This document shows positions 52,308-60,594 of a stretch of 64,000 nt of DNA, piece after piece. Where the stretch lies: assembly GCF_018688455.1 (NCBI RefSeq), contig NZ_CP061319.1:1612001-1676000 (forward strand), in the 5' to 3' direction. Source of the DNA: Polynucleobacter sp. AM-7D1 (GTDB lineage Bacteria; Pseudomonadota; Gammaproteobacteria; Burkholderiales; Burkholderiaceae). Every line of letters begins with the position of its first letter. The stretch's first letter is position 1. Made by a program: the position numbers and the translations under genes. The notes beneath the pieces are model-generated. The model was given only the letters and a program-made list of their open reading frames with translations. It was not told the DNA's origin and searched no databases.

Positions 52308-53348
52308 TTAACGAATTTGATTGATGAGTGATGCCCCATCAGTAATGACTCGTTCACCATCTTTAATACCGCTAGTGATAACAATGTTCTGACCATCTAA
52401 AGGCTCATATACAACTGTTCTGGGCTCAAATATTTCTGGGGACTTTTTAATCCAGACAATTGTCTGGTTCGAGCCACTTTTCACTAATGATTTTGAAGGC
52501 GCCTTTACTCCAGTGACCTTGCTATCGGTATTTACGAATACTCGAATGGGCTGACCTATGGGTAAAAATTGGAGATCGTCCGATTTAGCAGAAAAAGTAA
52601 GAGGTAAAGCTTGCTCTCTAAGGGTCTGTCCACCACCGAGATACTTGAGCTCAATCACTTTGCCATTGACATCCACCTTGCCATCAGCAATGTTCTTACT
52701 CAGATTTGAGTCGTAGGCAAGCGCTTCTATTAATAGCTTAGATGGATTAACGACCTCAAAGATTAGATCTCTTGCTTGCACTACTTGGCCAGATACAACA
52801 CCCGTAGTAGAAATAATTCCGCTGACTGGGGCTCTTAATTCTTCATTAGCAACCGCGGCTTCCGCCTCTTCAATAGTCTTACGTGGAACCGTATCGCTCA
52901 GATCTCGCAAACGCTTTAGTCGACTTTCCGCAAGTGATCTTGATTTTCCTGGGCCAGCCTCTGGCGTTACATACGCCAAGACATCGCCTTTACTAACCTT
53001 CTGTCCGGGCAATGGAAAACCAGCTGGTCCCGGCGTAATACGGCCAGCAACAATCGCCTGCACCTTACCGCCAAAGTTAGGATCCATGATGACTTTTCCA
53101 GCTAAATCATAGGTTTTGGCATATTCGCCGAACTGGCCAGGAGTTGTCATCACGTGTAACTGGCGTTGCGCAGGCTTGGGAATAAAAAGGCTGCCGTCCG
53201 ACTGTCTTTTCGGGGCATCGCCCTGAACTTGGGATGCTTCCGACTCGCCATGACCCGGCCCAGCATGAACCTTAAAAGCAAATAGCGCCACAGATAAACC
53301 AATAAGGATAAAGGGGCGAAATACAAAATCTCTCTGTTTGCGATTCAT
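52308..53348 (-). CDS. czcB: RND efflux adaptor, CzcB family
   Basis: A 346-residue periplasmic membrane-fusion protein with an N-terminal signal or anchor (about 12-30, FILIGLSVALFAFKVHAGPGHGE). A short His-containing stretch (GPGHGESEASQ) follows, then the barrel-sandwich halves (GRITPGPAGFPLPGQKVSKGDVLAYV and LRAPVSGIISTTGVVSGQVV). Compared with classical CzcB (over 500 residues) it is short and lacks the extra N-terminal metal domain. Its start overlaps the preceding gene's stop by 4 nt. Confidence 0.88.
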   Translation of the reverse strand: MNRKQRDFVFRPFILIGLSVALFAFKVHAGPGHGESEASQVQGDAPKRQSDGSLFIPKPAQRQLHVMTTPGQFGEYAKTYDLAGKVIMDPNFGGKVQAIVAGRITPGPAGFPLPGQKVSKGDVLAYVTPEAGPGKSRSLAESRLKRLRDLSDTVPRKTIEEAEAAVANEELRAPVSGIISTTGVVSGQVVQARDLIFEVVNPSKLLIEALAYDSNLSKNIADGKVDVNGKVIELKYLGGGQTLREQALPLTFSAKSDDLQFLPIGQPIRVFVNTDSKVTGVKAPSKSLVKSGSNQTIVWIKKSPEIFEPRTVVYEPLDGQNIVITSGIKDGERVITDGASLINQIR

Positions 53349-53917
53349 ACCCGCTCCTTGATTTGTTTAATTAACTTTTTTGTATGCGTCATCAACATCT
53401 CTTTCTTGCGATAAGAAAAATAGGCAATTGCCATCAAGAGGCTGAAATAAAGCAAGATCTTTATTGCTGATTTCCAAGTGATCAATGAGGAGCGCTCAAA
53501 GGAACTTAGATCGATAGTGGCTGCTAGTATGTCGGTAACATCATCATCATTAATCGTGATGGTGATCGCAGTAGGCTGATCTTTAATTTTATTTTTTAGG
53601 CGAAAGAGATACTCTCCATCGCCATGAGGCTCTGAACTAATTTTAGAGCCCTCAAGCTCAATTTCAACCTTGGCTCCTTTGACCAATTCATTGGAGGAGT
53701 AGCGATCTAGGTAGAGTGTGATTTCCTTACCATTGATCACTCCTACCGCCTCATAGAGATCAGATTCAGCATAAAAGCGAGGTAATGTTTGAGTTTGTGC
53801 AGTGGTGGGTTTTTCCTCCCCATGACCAGGGCCTGCATAAGCTGCCGATGCAATTGTCAGAGATAGCGCAATTAACAGTTTTGACGCCAACTGACTGTAT
53901 TTGTTCAATAAATTCAT
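53345..53917 (-). CDS. Membrane-anchored periplasmic protein between czcC and czcB
   Basis: 190 residues from ATG 53917. A signal peptide (ending SAAYAGPGHGEEKP) is followed by a beta-rich periplasmic domain (ITLYLDRYSSNELVKGAKVEIELEGSKI; GDGEYLFRLKNK; TITINDDDVTDIL), a C-terminal membrane helix (about 150-168, ALKILLYFSLLMAIAYF-type) and a basic cytoplasmic tail. The signal-peptide end GPGHGE matches that of the CzcB-like protein. A separate gene of this kind may supply the N-terminal domain that classical CzcB has; that is inference. Confidence 0.75.
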   Translation of the reverse strand: MNLLNKYSQLASKLLIALSLTIASAAYAGPGHGEEKPTTAQTQTLPRFYAESDLYEAVGVINGKEITLYLDRYSSNELVKGAKVEIELEGSKISSEPHGDGEYLFRLKNKIKDQPTAITITINDDDVTDILAATIDLSSFERSSLITWKSAIKILLYFSLLMAIAYFSYRKKEMLMTHTKKLIKQIKERV

Positions 53918-53930
53918 AGTTAAAGTGACC

Positions 53931-55214
53931 TTACTCTGGTAACAAGCCAAGGGCCTGTCGTAAATTTGAAACTGAGACTGCGTAATTGATTTTTGCAATC
54001 GCAGCCTGTCTATTTGCATCCACTGCTTCTAGCTCAATACGTAGTCTTGTGGGCAAATCGGTTTCACCAAAGCGAAATGATTTGTCAAAAAATTGACGTG
54101 TTTCATTGGCTAAGTTAGACCTCTTATCTGCAGCGCCAAGCTTCATTTGTGCCGACTTCACTAAAGCCACATTTGATTCCACATTACTTAATGCAGACTC
54201 TCGCTCATAGGACAATCGAACCTCTGAATCGACCATCTCAGCTGTAGCACTGGCCAATCTATTAGTATTGCGAGCATCAGAGCCAAAAGGAATTCTTAAC
54301 CCAACAGCAACTGATTGCTGATAGGGAACGCCATAGACTTCACGGCCCTTAGTAGTCCATATTTGCAATTGTGGGGAAGCCCGAGTTTGAGATTTTGCTA
54401 AGTCAAGCGCTTTTTTAGCAACCTCTAACTGATCTACAAGGGCTGCAACGATTGGCAAACTGGAATCTAGTCCTGACAGGTTTTCAGGAACCTTGGGTAA
54501 CGGTTCAATATTTTTAGCAATGTCACCGAATTGGATTTTCTTGAAATACTCACTTCCCAATAAAGAACGCACCCTTTGCTCAGCATTAATGACGTTGGCC
54601 TGCGCTTCGACCAAAAAAGCTTCTGATGATGCGAGAGCCCCATTAGCCTGATGAAGATCTGCGCGAGATAAGTCTCCAGCCTTAAATCTCCTCTCAACAT
54701 CAAGAGCTAAGCTCTTTGTATTCTCATTTCTGCGGAGCGCTAAATCAGATTCAATTTTTGATTTCTGATAATTCCAATAGGCATCCCTTACTTCAGCTGC
54801 AATTCTCAATTGGGATAGATAGTATTGAGACAAAAGCTTTTTATATTCAGCATCCGCTAAATTAATTGAGCTTGACCGCTCATTCCACAACCACAGAGGG
54901 ATATCTAAACCCAGTATGGTTTCACTAGCGCCTTGATTGGTGTTAGTTCTATCGGTCTTTTGCGACACTTCCACCGAAGCTGGGCTTACTAAAAGGCTGC
55001 TAGCAATTTTTTGCCTAGCAAGCGCGGCCTCTACTCGATACTGATAGGACTTATAGTCAGGTTGGCGCTCCCATGAAGATTCATAGAAGGACTTTAAGGC
55101 CGACTCAGCTTTGCGCTCGCTATTAGCAAACGCTATTGGCGACCCCAATATAAAAACCAATCCAGTAAATTGAATGACGCAGCGACGAACTACGCCCGAA
55201 TACTCTCGCAACAT
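53931..55214 (-). CDS. czcC: Outer membrane efflux protein, CzcC family
   Basis: A 427-residue TolC-type channel for the RND pump. It has an N-terminal signal (about 10-30, GLVFILGSPIAFANSE) and two helical-hairpin repeats, with VAVGLRIPFGSDARNTNRLASA as the conserved beta-barrel segment in the second half. It lies 13 bp upstream of the small membrane protein gene and 70 bp downstream of czcI, on the minus strand. Confidence 0.9.
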   Translation of the reverse strand: MLREYSGVVRRCVIQFTGLVFILGSPIAFANSERKAESALKSFYESSWERQPDYKSYQYRVEAALARQKIASSLLVSPASVEVSQKTDRTNTNQGASETILGLDIPLWLWNERSSSINLADAEYKKLLSQYYLSQLRIAAEVRDAYWNYQKSKIESDLALRRNENTKSLALDVERRFKAGDLSRADLHQANGALASSEAFLVEAQANVINAEQRVRSLLGSEYFKKIQFGDIAKNIEPLPKVPENLSGLDSSLPIVAALVDQLEVAKKALDLAKSQTRASPQLQIWTTKGREVYGVPYQQSVAVGLRIPFGSDARNTNRLASATAEMVDSEVRLSYERESALSNVESNVALVKSAQMKLGAADKRSNLANETRQFFDKSFRFGETDLPTRLRIELEAVDANRQAAIAKINYAVSVSNLRQALGLLPE

Positions 55215-55284
55215 AAAAACTCCATTTGTTTGTTCAAAACAGAGTTAGCGAGAGGAGAAGAATTAGGTTAAGGCTCTCGCTAAC

Positions 55285-55620
55285 TTAGGCGAGAGCGAGC
55301 CAATTGGGTTTTTCGGGGCGGTGAGGAGAAATATCGACTAAAAACTCTAATCGAGCATCTTCATAATGAAAGACGGTAGAAGTAACTGAAATGCTAAAAG
55401 TGGAATGCAATGCTGGAGAATGTGCCAAATGACAGACTCCACAATCAGAATCGTAGCTTGCAGAATCGCTAGCTGAGGCAATACTGACTGGCTTCTCATG
55501 CTCGTGATGTGAAACATGAGCAGCTGCCGCCTGCTCTTCTTGGCAGTAAGCAGTAACCGTAGCATAGGATGTTTGTATCGATAAAACTAGCAGGGCCAGA
55601 ATTATCAGGATTTTTCTCAT
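55285..55620 (-). CDS. czcI: CzcI-like periplasmic regulatory protein
   Basis: A 111-residue secreted protein: signal peptide (about 1-20), then AYCQEEQAAAAHVSHHEHEK with His ligands, DSDCGVCHLAHSPALH with a CxxC motif, and the tail SPHRPEKPNWLALA, which matches the CzcI pattern (RPERPxW). It is at the head of the czc operon, where CzcI is usually found. It probably senses or buffers periplasmic metal and affects czc expression. Confidence 0.85.
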   Translation of the reverse strand: MRKILIILALLVLSIQTSYATVTAYCQEEQAAAAHVSHHEHEKPVSIASASDSASYDSDCGVCHLAHSPALHSTFSISVTSTVFHYEDARLEFLVDISPHRPEKPNWLALA

Positions 55621-55775
55621 TAGCCAATTACAGCATATTTCTCCGCACTTTGCATTTTGAGCTTTCTCACAAACGCATAATGGATTAGCTTCGCATAAAG
55701 ATGTTTACCGACAGCTCATACCCGTAAAAACACCTAAGCAGGACGATTCTAGTATTTCTTGGTGTCCTTAGGCAG

Positions 55776-55790
55776 AATCGACCAAAAGCC
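55776..55790 (+). repeat. Boundary motif copy 4 (partial)
   Basis: AATCGACCAAAAGCC matches the first 15 bases of the motif at 13 positions. It lies in the gap between czcI and ynfA. The rest of this 218-bp gap has no gene. Confidence 0.35.
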
Positions 55791-55838
55791 CAGGATGCTC
55801 GACTCTGTATCTAGACTGTGGTTTTAAACAACATTCCG

Positions 55839-56174
55839 CTAGCTCCTACTAAATGGTTGAAAAGCGATAATTACCATACCAATTAAGGCGACTATTGCCC
55901 CAACTACGTCCCATCTAGTTAGTTCAACCCCTTCAACCACTCTGAGCCATATCAGCGCAACGACGATATACATACCTCCATACGCCGCATAAGTTCTGCC
56001 TGCGGCGGCAGGATGAAGGGTTAGCAACCACGCAAATAATAGAAGAAATACTACCGCAGGCAAAAATAACCAAGCAGACTTATCTTGTCTTAATACAAGC
56101 CACGGAAGATAACAACCGATAATCTCCGCTATAGCTGTAATAGCAAATAGCCCTGTGAGTTTTATAAATTCCAT
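55839..56174 (-). CDS. ynfA: YnfA/UPF0060 family membrane protein
   Basis: A 111-residue inner membrane protein with four helices: [60 protein letters not shown] and [17 protein letters not shown]. The motifs EIIGCYLPW and [11 protein letters not shown] are those of the YnfA family, a distant relative of small multidrug transporters. It is the last gene left of the tRNA-Phe remnant. Confidence 0.93.
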   Translation of the reverse strand: MEFIKLTGLFAITAIAEIIGCYLPWLVLRQDKSAWLFLPAVVFLLLFAWLLTLHPAAAGRTYAAYGGMYIVVALIWLRVVEGVELTRWDVVGAIVALIGMVIIAFQPFSRS

Positions 56175-56262
56175 AATTCCTAAATTTTAATAATTATCCA
56201 ATCAATTTCTTTATTAAGCCTTACAAACGAAAAAACTACTCGAAGGTGGTTTTGGTATTTCA

Positions 56263-56308
56263 TGGTGGTCCGGGGCGGAATCGAACCACCGACACAAGGA
56301 TTTTCAAT
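56263..56308 (-). pseudogene. Truncated tRNA-Phe 3' end (attachment-site remnant)
   Basis: On the minus strand this 46-nt stretch reads as the last part of tRNA-Phe: anticodon loop ATTGAAAATCC with anticodon GAA, T-arm GGTGGTTCGATTCCGCC with paired stem, acceptor strand CCGGACC, then ACCA. The 5' half (acceptor GGTCCGG, D-arm, 5' anticodon strand) is absent; beyond 56308 the sequence does not fold as tRNA. This is the usual footprint of an island that integrated into the 3' part of a tRNA gene. The sense of the fragment implies that the inserted DNA lies to the right. Confidence 0.85.
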
Positions 56309-56413
56309 ACTCTCCTCCATTGACCCCTTATGGCCGGAATCCGTCAGTCAAACCCCTAAAAATAGCCTCTTTTGACTTTCCGCAATAGGTTAAGAAGAAG
56401 ACGACGAAATGGG

Positions 56414-57232
56414 TTACGACACCCTACTAGATTTCAATGGGTGGCTCTTTCCACCGTAGTACGAACCTAAAACAGGTATCTGCCCGGCTTTGCAAAATGG
56501 CCATGTAATTGCCCACCTACGTTGGAAGGGGCTATTCCCCTCTTTCTGATTTTTAAGTACCTCAATATCGTCAACTTTTTTTATTAAATCCACATAACAC
56601 TCCTTCCCAAAGTCGCCAAGCCTAAGAATTAAATATTCTTCTAGGAAATGACTCTTAACTGGAAAAGCGTCCATTGGTAGCGGGTATTGCATAGTTTTCA
56701 TATGCATACCGTGAAGAAGCTCTAAATATCCCCTTGTTAACGCAGAAATTCCTTCCATCGACCATTCAAATGTTTCATTAAAGCTAGATGAAAATCTAGT
56801 AATCATTATTGCTTGTCTATATCCAGGGATATCTTTTCCGGGCCTACGCTCTAGATCATTTTGAATGAGCACTCGATCGATGCGCTCATAAATTTGTGCT
56901 TCCGTAATGGACTTGGTTTCCAACAAATCCCAAAGTTCTGCATTAAAGAGATCTGAGGTACCTTGATATTGCGGATCACTTTCAACGGCTAAAACTATTT
57001 CATTGATATCTCTCCAGCGGGGATCTAGGCCCTTAGGGTATCTGTGGTACTTCCTGATATTGGCAAAGATTTTAGGCTGCACATCCCCCTTTAAATGAGG
57101 AGAACGCCAAACAAATAGCTTATCTAATCGACCATCTTTTGGATTGCCCCTACTTTTAATTTCTTCATACCAAATCTGGATGCGAGCCTTTTCATAAGAG
57201 GTTTTAGGTTGTCCACCTGCTTTTTTGGGCAT
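56414..57232 (-). CDS. Uncharacterised protein, left end of the island
   Basis: A 272-residue cytoplasmic protein with a basic N-terminus (MPKKAGGQPKTSYEKARIQIWYEEIKSRG). It has a helical middle part (RSPHLKGDVQPKIFANIRKYHRYPKGL; ETKSITEAQIYERIDRVL) and no signal or membrane segment. I do not recognise the family. It is divergent from a small gene at 57323 and lies between the tRNA remnant and the tns operon, so it is likely an accessory gene of the element. Confidence 0.65.
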   Translation of the reverse strand: MPKKAGGQPKTSYEKARIQIWYEEIKSRGNPKDGRLDKLFVWRSPHLKGDVQPKIFANIRKYHRYPKGLDPRWRDINEIVLAVESDPQYQGTSDLFNAELWDLLETKSITEAQIYERIDRVLIQNDLERRPGKDIPGYRQAIMITRFSSSFNETFEWSMEGISALTRGYLELLHGMHMKTMQYPLPMDAFPVKSHFLEEYLILRLGDFGKECYVDLIKKVDDIEVLKNQKEGNSPFQRRWAITWPFCKAGQIPVLGSYYGGKSHPLKSSRVS

Positions 57233-57322
57233 TAGAAATGGGGTGACTTGAATATTTATTTAATGAACCTTTTTTTCATTTTAGATCAAGGGCACACTAG
57301 TCCCAACCTAAAAGGGCTTGAA

Positions 57323-57583
57323 ATGGCGACAACTGAGCGCAATTTATTGAAGGATTTAATGGATCGATATGGCTCCATGGTGGGCGGCAAAGACCTCTAC
57401 CTGGCACTGGGGTTTAAATCCTATGGCGCCTTTCGCCTAGCCAATGAAAGGAATGAAATTCCAATCAAAATCTTTAAGATCCCCAAAAGGAGGGATTGGT
57501 ATGGGCTCACGAGCGATTTAGCTCAGTGGCAGATGAGCCTCACGCAAAAGCTCCTCGACAACATAGAAGAGACAAGGAGCTAA
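57323..57583 (+). CDS. Small putative DNA-binding protein upstream of tnsA
   Basis: 86 residues from ATG 57323 (longer in-frame starts up to 57248 exist). The pattern LLKDLMDRYGSMVGGKDLYLALGFKSYGAFRLANERNEIPIKIF followed by RDWYGLTSDLAQW looks like an excisionase or MerR-like winged helix, in which a helix-turn-helix is followed by a short basic wing. It may regulate the tns operon 193 bp downstream, or the divergent gene. This is motif impression only. Confidence 0.6.
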   Translation: MATTERNLLKDLMDRYGSMVGGKDLYLALGFKSYGAFRLANERNEIPIKIFKIPKRRDWYGLTSDLAQWQMSLTQKLLDNIEETRS

Positions 57584-57619
57584 AAATGTAAAAAAGCCAG
57601 AATCAACCCGAAGGTCTAT

Positions 57620-57639
57620 CTGACTTTTTTGATGCTTGG
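57620..57639 (+). repeat. Candidate TnsB-site-like repeat 1
   Basis: CTGACTTTTTTGATGCTTGG resembles the segment at 57686-57705 and lies in the 193-bp gap upstream of tnsA, where Tn7 has its right-end TnsB sites. The AT-rich character makes chance similarity quite possible. Confidence 0.3.
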
Positions 57640-57685
57640 ATCTGCTGCTGTTCGAAATCACAGTATCTCCAAACCCCAAAACAAA

Positions 57686-57705
57686 GTCAATTTTTTTGAA
57701 GCTTA
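57686..57705 (+). repeat. Candidate TnsB-site-like repeat 2
   Basis: GTCAATTTTTTTGAAGCTTA resembles repeat 1 and a third stretch, TCCATTTTTTTAAGATTA at 63458-63475 after the last tniQ, all in the same direction. Confidence 0.3.
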
Positions 57706-57776
57706 TTTGAGCCGACGCGGGAGAAATGTATCCAATTGATGCCTTTTGACGGTTCAGACGAATCACTGGAGATGCA

Positions 57777-58490
57777 ATGCAGCAACACTTACTTAGATCA
57801 ACAGAAGAAAATTTAACATTAAAAACACTATGTAGAAAATTTAGTAATGGAGCGTTAATTATTCACGAGAACCCTGTTCGACAGGTAGGCGGCAAGAAGA
57901 ATGCTCCGCACTTAAAAACTACTGCATACCATTTTGATGTTCTTGATGTTGATTGGATCAATACAGAGTCAAGTTTTGAGGCTGACTTTGTTTTAGTAAC
58001 CACCCTTAATCCCAGTGTATCTGCTATATACCACCAGAGAGCAACCCTAACGCTTTCAAATGGATCAACCTACACTCCTGATTTTTTAGTAATCAAGAAT
58101 GGGCGACCAACAATAGTAGAGGTAAAACCACATAAATTTACCGTCAAAGAACCATGGTCAAAATTATTCGAGGAAGCCCTTTCTATTTGTGAAACCGTAA
58201 ACGTTAGATTTGAAGTTCAAACAGAACTGCAATTTCGCGTAGGAAATTTGCATAAAAGGGCCGAATACATTGCATTTTGCGCTCGTCTTGAATTTACTTC
58301 AGAAGATATTTTATTGGCTATTGAGGAGGTATCCAAATACACAGATGGAATGACCTTTGATTTTTTCATGAGAATTACGGGCCTTCCAAAGATATTGATT
58401 TTAAAACTCGTAGCAAGCCGTCACTTATACCTTAATGATGCGCTTGAATATGAAGATTGCTCGATGATTTATTCGTCACCAGCTTATTGA
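57777..58490 (+). CDS. tnsA: TnsA-like endonuclease of a Tn7-like transposon
   Basis: A 237-residue protein. The restriction-endonuclease-like core has E68 (SSFEADFVL), D102 (YTPDFLV) and E115-x-K117 (IVEVKPHK), the E-D-xK pattern of TnsA, which cuts the 5' ends of the transposon so that it moves by cut-and-paste. The C-terminal part (EFTSEDILLAIEEVSKYTDGM...) is the winged-helix region that in Tn7 contacts TnsC. A GGAG site is 5 nt before the ATG. Its stop is 1 nt before tnsB. Confidence 0.88.
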   Translation: MQQHLLRSTEENLTLKTLCRKFSNGALIIHENPVRQVGGKKNAPHLKTTAYHFDVLDVDWINTESSFEADFVLVTTLNPSVSAIYHQRATLTLSNGSTYTPDFLVIKNGRPTIVEVKPHKFTVKEPWSKLFEEALSICETVNVRFEVQTELQFRVGNLHKRAEYIAFCARLEFTSEDILLAIEEVSKYTDGMTFDFFMRITGLPKILILKLVASRHLYLNDALEYEDCSMIYSSPAY

Positions 58491-58491
58491 C

Positions 58492-60594
58492 ATGAGAAAT
58501 TATTTTTCAGTTCAAAAGGGATTTTCATTTTTATTTGAAAATGCCATCCACGAATTTAATAAAGAATTTGCTACTTCGAACTCAGAGACTCGTGTTTATT
58601 TTACTAACATGACAACCGGAGAAATCTGGGACAGCACTCGGGAAGATATCTATCTCAATGTGACAAATAAGTCTTACGCGGTGATCCAGACAGGGCTAAT
58701 CGATGACTTCACTTCAGACATACTACTTCACAATAATTACTCAACTATCGAACTAAATCTAAAACAAAAGTTTACCCATGAGAGGAGGATATTTTATTGC
58801 GGTCATTTAATTGCAAAAAATATTAGCGGAAATAATTTTTCTGAATTGCGCGCTGAACTCCATAGAATGAAATCATTTTTAAGTGAGCCAAAAAAACCAA
58901 GTCCATCAACTGTCAGACTTTGGATGCTTCAATATCAACCGCGGGAAGATGCTGCTGATTTAATTTCTGGTCATGCATTGCGTCCGAAAGGCCGATATCG
59001 ATCACATCCTTCGCTAATAAAAATAGCATTTGAGGTCTTGAAACATCATTATTTCATTCAAAAAAATAATAAAAAAAATATAACAAGAAAAACAGCTCAG
59101 GCTTGTGCCATAGAAGTAAATGTGCGTGTGAATAAGTTACCGTTATCAGAATTCAAGGAAATATTTCCCGAAAAGGATCCGTTTGCCTATACCGGCAATC
59201 CCCCGCTTGCGCTCTTAAGATGCCCGTATATCAGTAGTGCCACCATTAAAAGATTAATTCAAAGTTTTACACCCTATGAACGCGATCGTTTGCGCCTGCC
59301 AAAGGAATTGGTTAAGAAAAAATGGCAACATTCAATTGGGGGCGGCTACCCGGAACATGCATTCCAATATGTTGAACTAGACCATACGGTATCGGATGTA
59401 TATGTCTACGACTCGAAGCATGGAAATATTATCGGTAGGCCCGTCATAACATTTTTAATTGACTCATTCTCTGGCTATATCTTGTCTACATGGGTCAGTT
59501 TTGATGGGGAAAACATTGGACGATTCAGTAAGGTCATCGAATTTGCTTACCGAGATAAAACAAGCTTATTAAAAGAATTTAATCTTCAAAATGACTGGTT
59601 TTCTTTGCCAGTCAAACCCCTCTATATGCGTATCGACAATGCGCCGTCACAACGCTCCGCAATATTTTATGCGATATCTAAAAACTTAGGCATCAATCCA
59701 GAACGTGGCGCAGTTCGAACACCAGTAATGAAGGGTGGTGTTGAGAATTTGATGAAACGGTACTCTGATGCACTGCCTCAGCGAGGAAGACCACTTAAGC
59801 CAGGCGAGGTTTCCATTCCAGGCTATGACCCCCTGAAGGATGCAACCATTGCATTTGACGATTTTATTGCCTGGGTATTCAAATGGGTAGTTGATGTGCA
59901 CAACGTTTCAATTCCTGAGCGAAGCTTAATATCTCCAAGAGATATTCTGATGGAGGAAATGGAAAAACTAAAAGGCACAGTGCCGGTCTACCCAATCATG
60001 ACTGAAGAGTTTAGGAGAGACTTATCCGTTCCCAAGCAATGCCAGGTTGATAACAATGGCATCACTCTTTTTACTATTAACTATCGCAGCCCTGAGTTAC
60101 GCGACCTGACCTATCAAATTAGTCCAAAATTTAAAACTGAGATTAGATTTGATCCGAATGATATGGGCAGTATTTTTGTCTTAAATAAAAAAACTCTAAA
60201 TTGGATTACCGTTCCAGCAGTGCGGGAAGACCTCGCAGGAAAAAGTCTGTTCTGGGTTAAATCAGAACGCAAGGCTCGTCGCCAAATGAACATTGAAAGC
60301 GGTGCGCTTCAGAGGCATCTTGAAGCGATATATAGCTTTGGTGCATGGCAAGACCAATTTCTATCTTCCAGCAAAAGAAAATTAAATGAAGCGAAAAAGG
60401 ATGCTAGGCGCAGGCAGGTTGACCAAGATAACCCCCATGGCAAACCTGAAATTATTCAAATGCTACCGCCGCCCACTCCAATAATCAGCTCCATTGCCGA
60501 ACTGGAGGCGCTGACTGAAAAATACCCAGCTGTAGATGTTTCCACAACCCCTCTTGACGCAATCATCACATCCGTTACTTATGAACCACTATAA
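58492..60594 (+). CDS. tnsB: TnsB-like DDE transposase
   Basis: A 700-residue transposase, the same size as Tn7 TnsB. The catalytic triad is D297 (VELDHTVSD), D382 (MRIDNAPSQ) and E418 (GGVENLMKR); the last two are separated by 35 residues, the classic D-D-35-E spacing. The N-terminal 200 residues hold helix-turn-helix regions for end binding (RLWMLQYQPREDAADLI). The C-terminal tail, rich in charged residues and Pro, is where TnsB contacts TnsC in known systems. It makes 3'-end cuts and strand transfer. Confidence 0.93.
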   Translation: MRNYFSVQKGFSFLFENAIHEFNKEFATSNSETRVYFTNMTTGEIWDSTREDIYLNVTNKSYAVIQTGLIDDFTSDILLHNNYSTIELNLKQKFTHERRIFYCGHLIAKNISGNNFSELRAELHRMKSFLSEPKKPSPSTVRLWMLQYQPREDAADLISGHALRPKGRYRSHPSLIKIAFEVLKHHYFIQKNNKKNITRKTAQACAIEVNVRVNKLPLSEFKEIFPEKDPFAYTGNPPLALLRCPYISSATIKRLIQSFTPYERDRLRLPKELVKKKWQHSIGGGYPEHAFQYVELDHTVSDVYVYDSKHGNIIGRPVITFLIDSFSGYILSTWVSFDGENIGRFSKVIEFAYRDKTSLLKEFNLQNDWFSLPVKPLYMRIDNAPSQRSAIFYAISKNLGINPERGAVRTPVMKGGVENLMKRYSDALPQRGRPLKPGEVSIPGYDPLKDATIAFDDFIAWVFKWVVDVHNVSIPERSLISPRDILMEEMEKLKGTVPVYPIMTEEFRRDLSVPKQCQVDNNGITLFTINYRSPELRDLTYQISPKFKTEIRFDPNDMGSIFVLNKKTLNWITVPAVREDLAGKSLFWVKSERKARRQMNIESGALQRHLEAIYSFGAWQDQFLSSSKRKLNEAKKDARRRQVDQDNPHGKPEIIQMLPPPTPIISSIAELEALTEKYPAVDVSTTPLDAIITSVTYEPL

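Noticed and set aside
27416..56174. The metal resistance region as cargo of the Tn7-like element
   Set aside because: In Tn7-type layout the element end is just upstream of tnsA, so cargo should lie to the right; the tRNA-Phe fragment polarity also places the metal region outside the insertion.
56263..56340. Intact tRNA gene
   Set aside because: Only the 3' 46 nt fit tRNA-Phe; the sequence beyond 56308 has no D-arm or matching acceptor strand.
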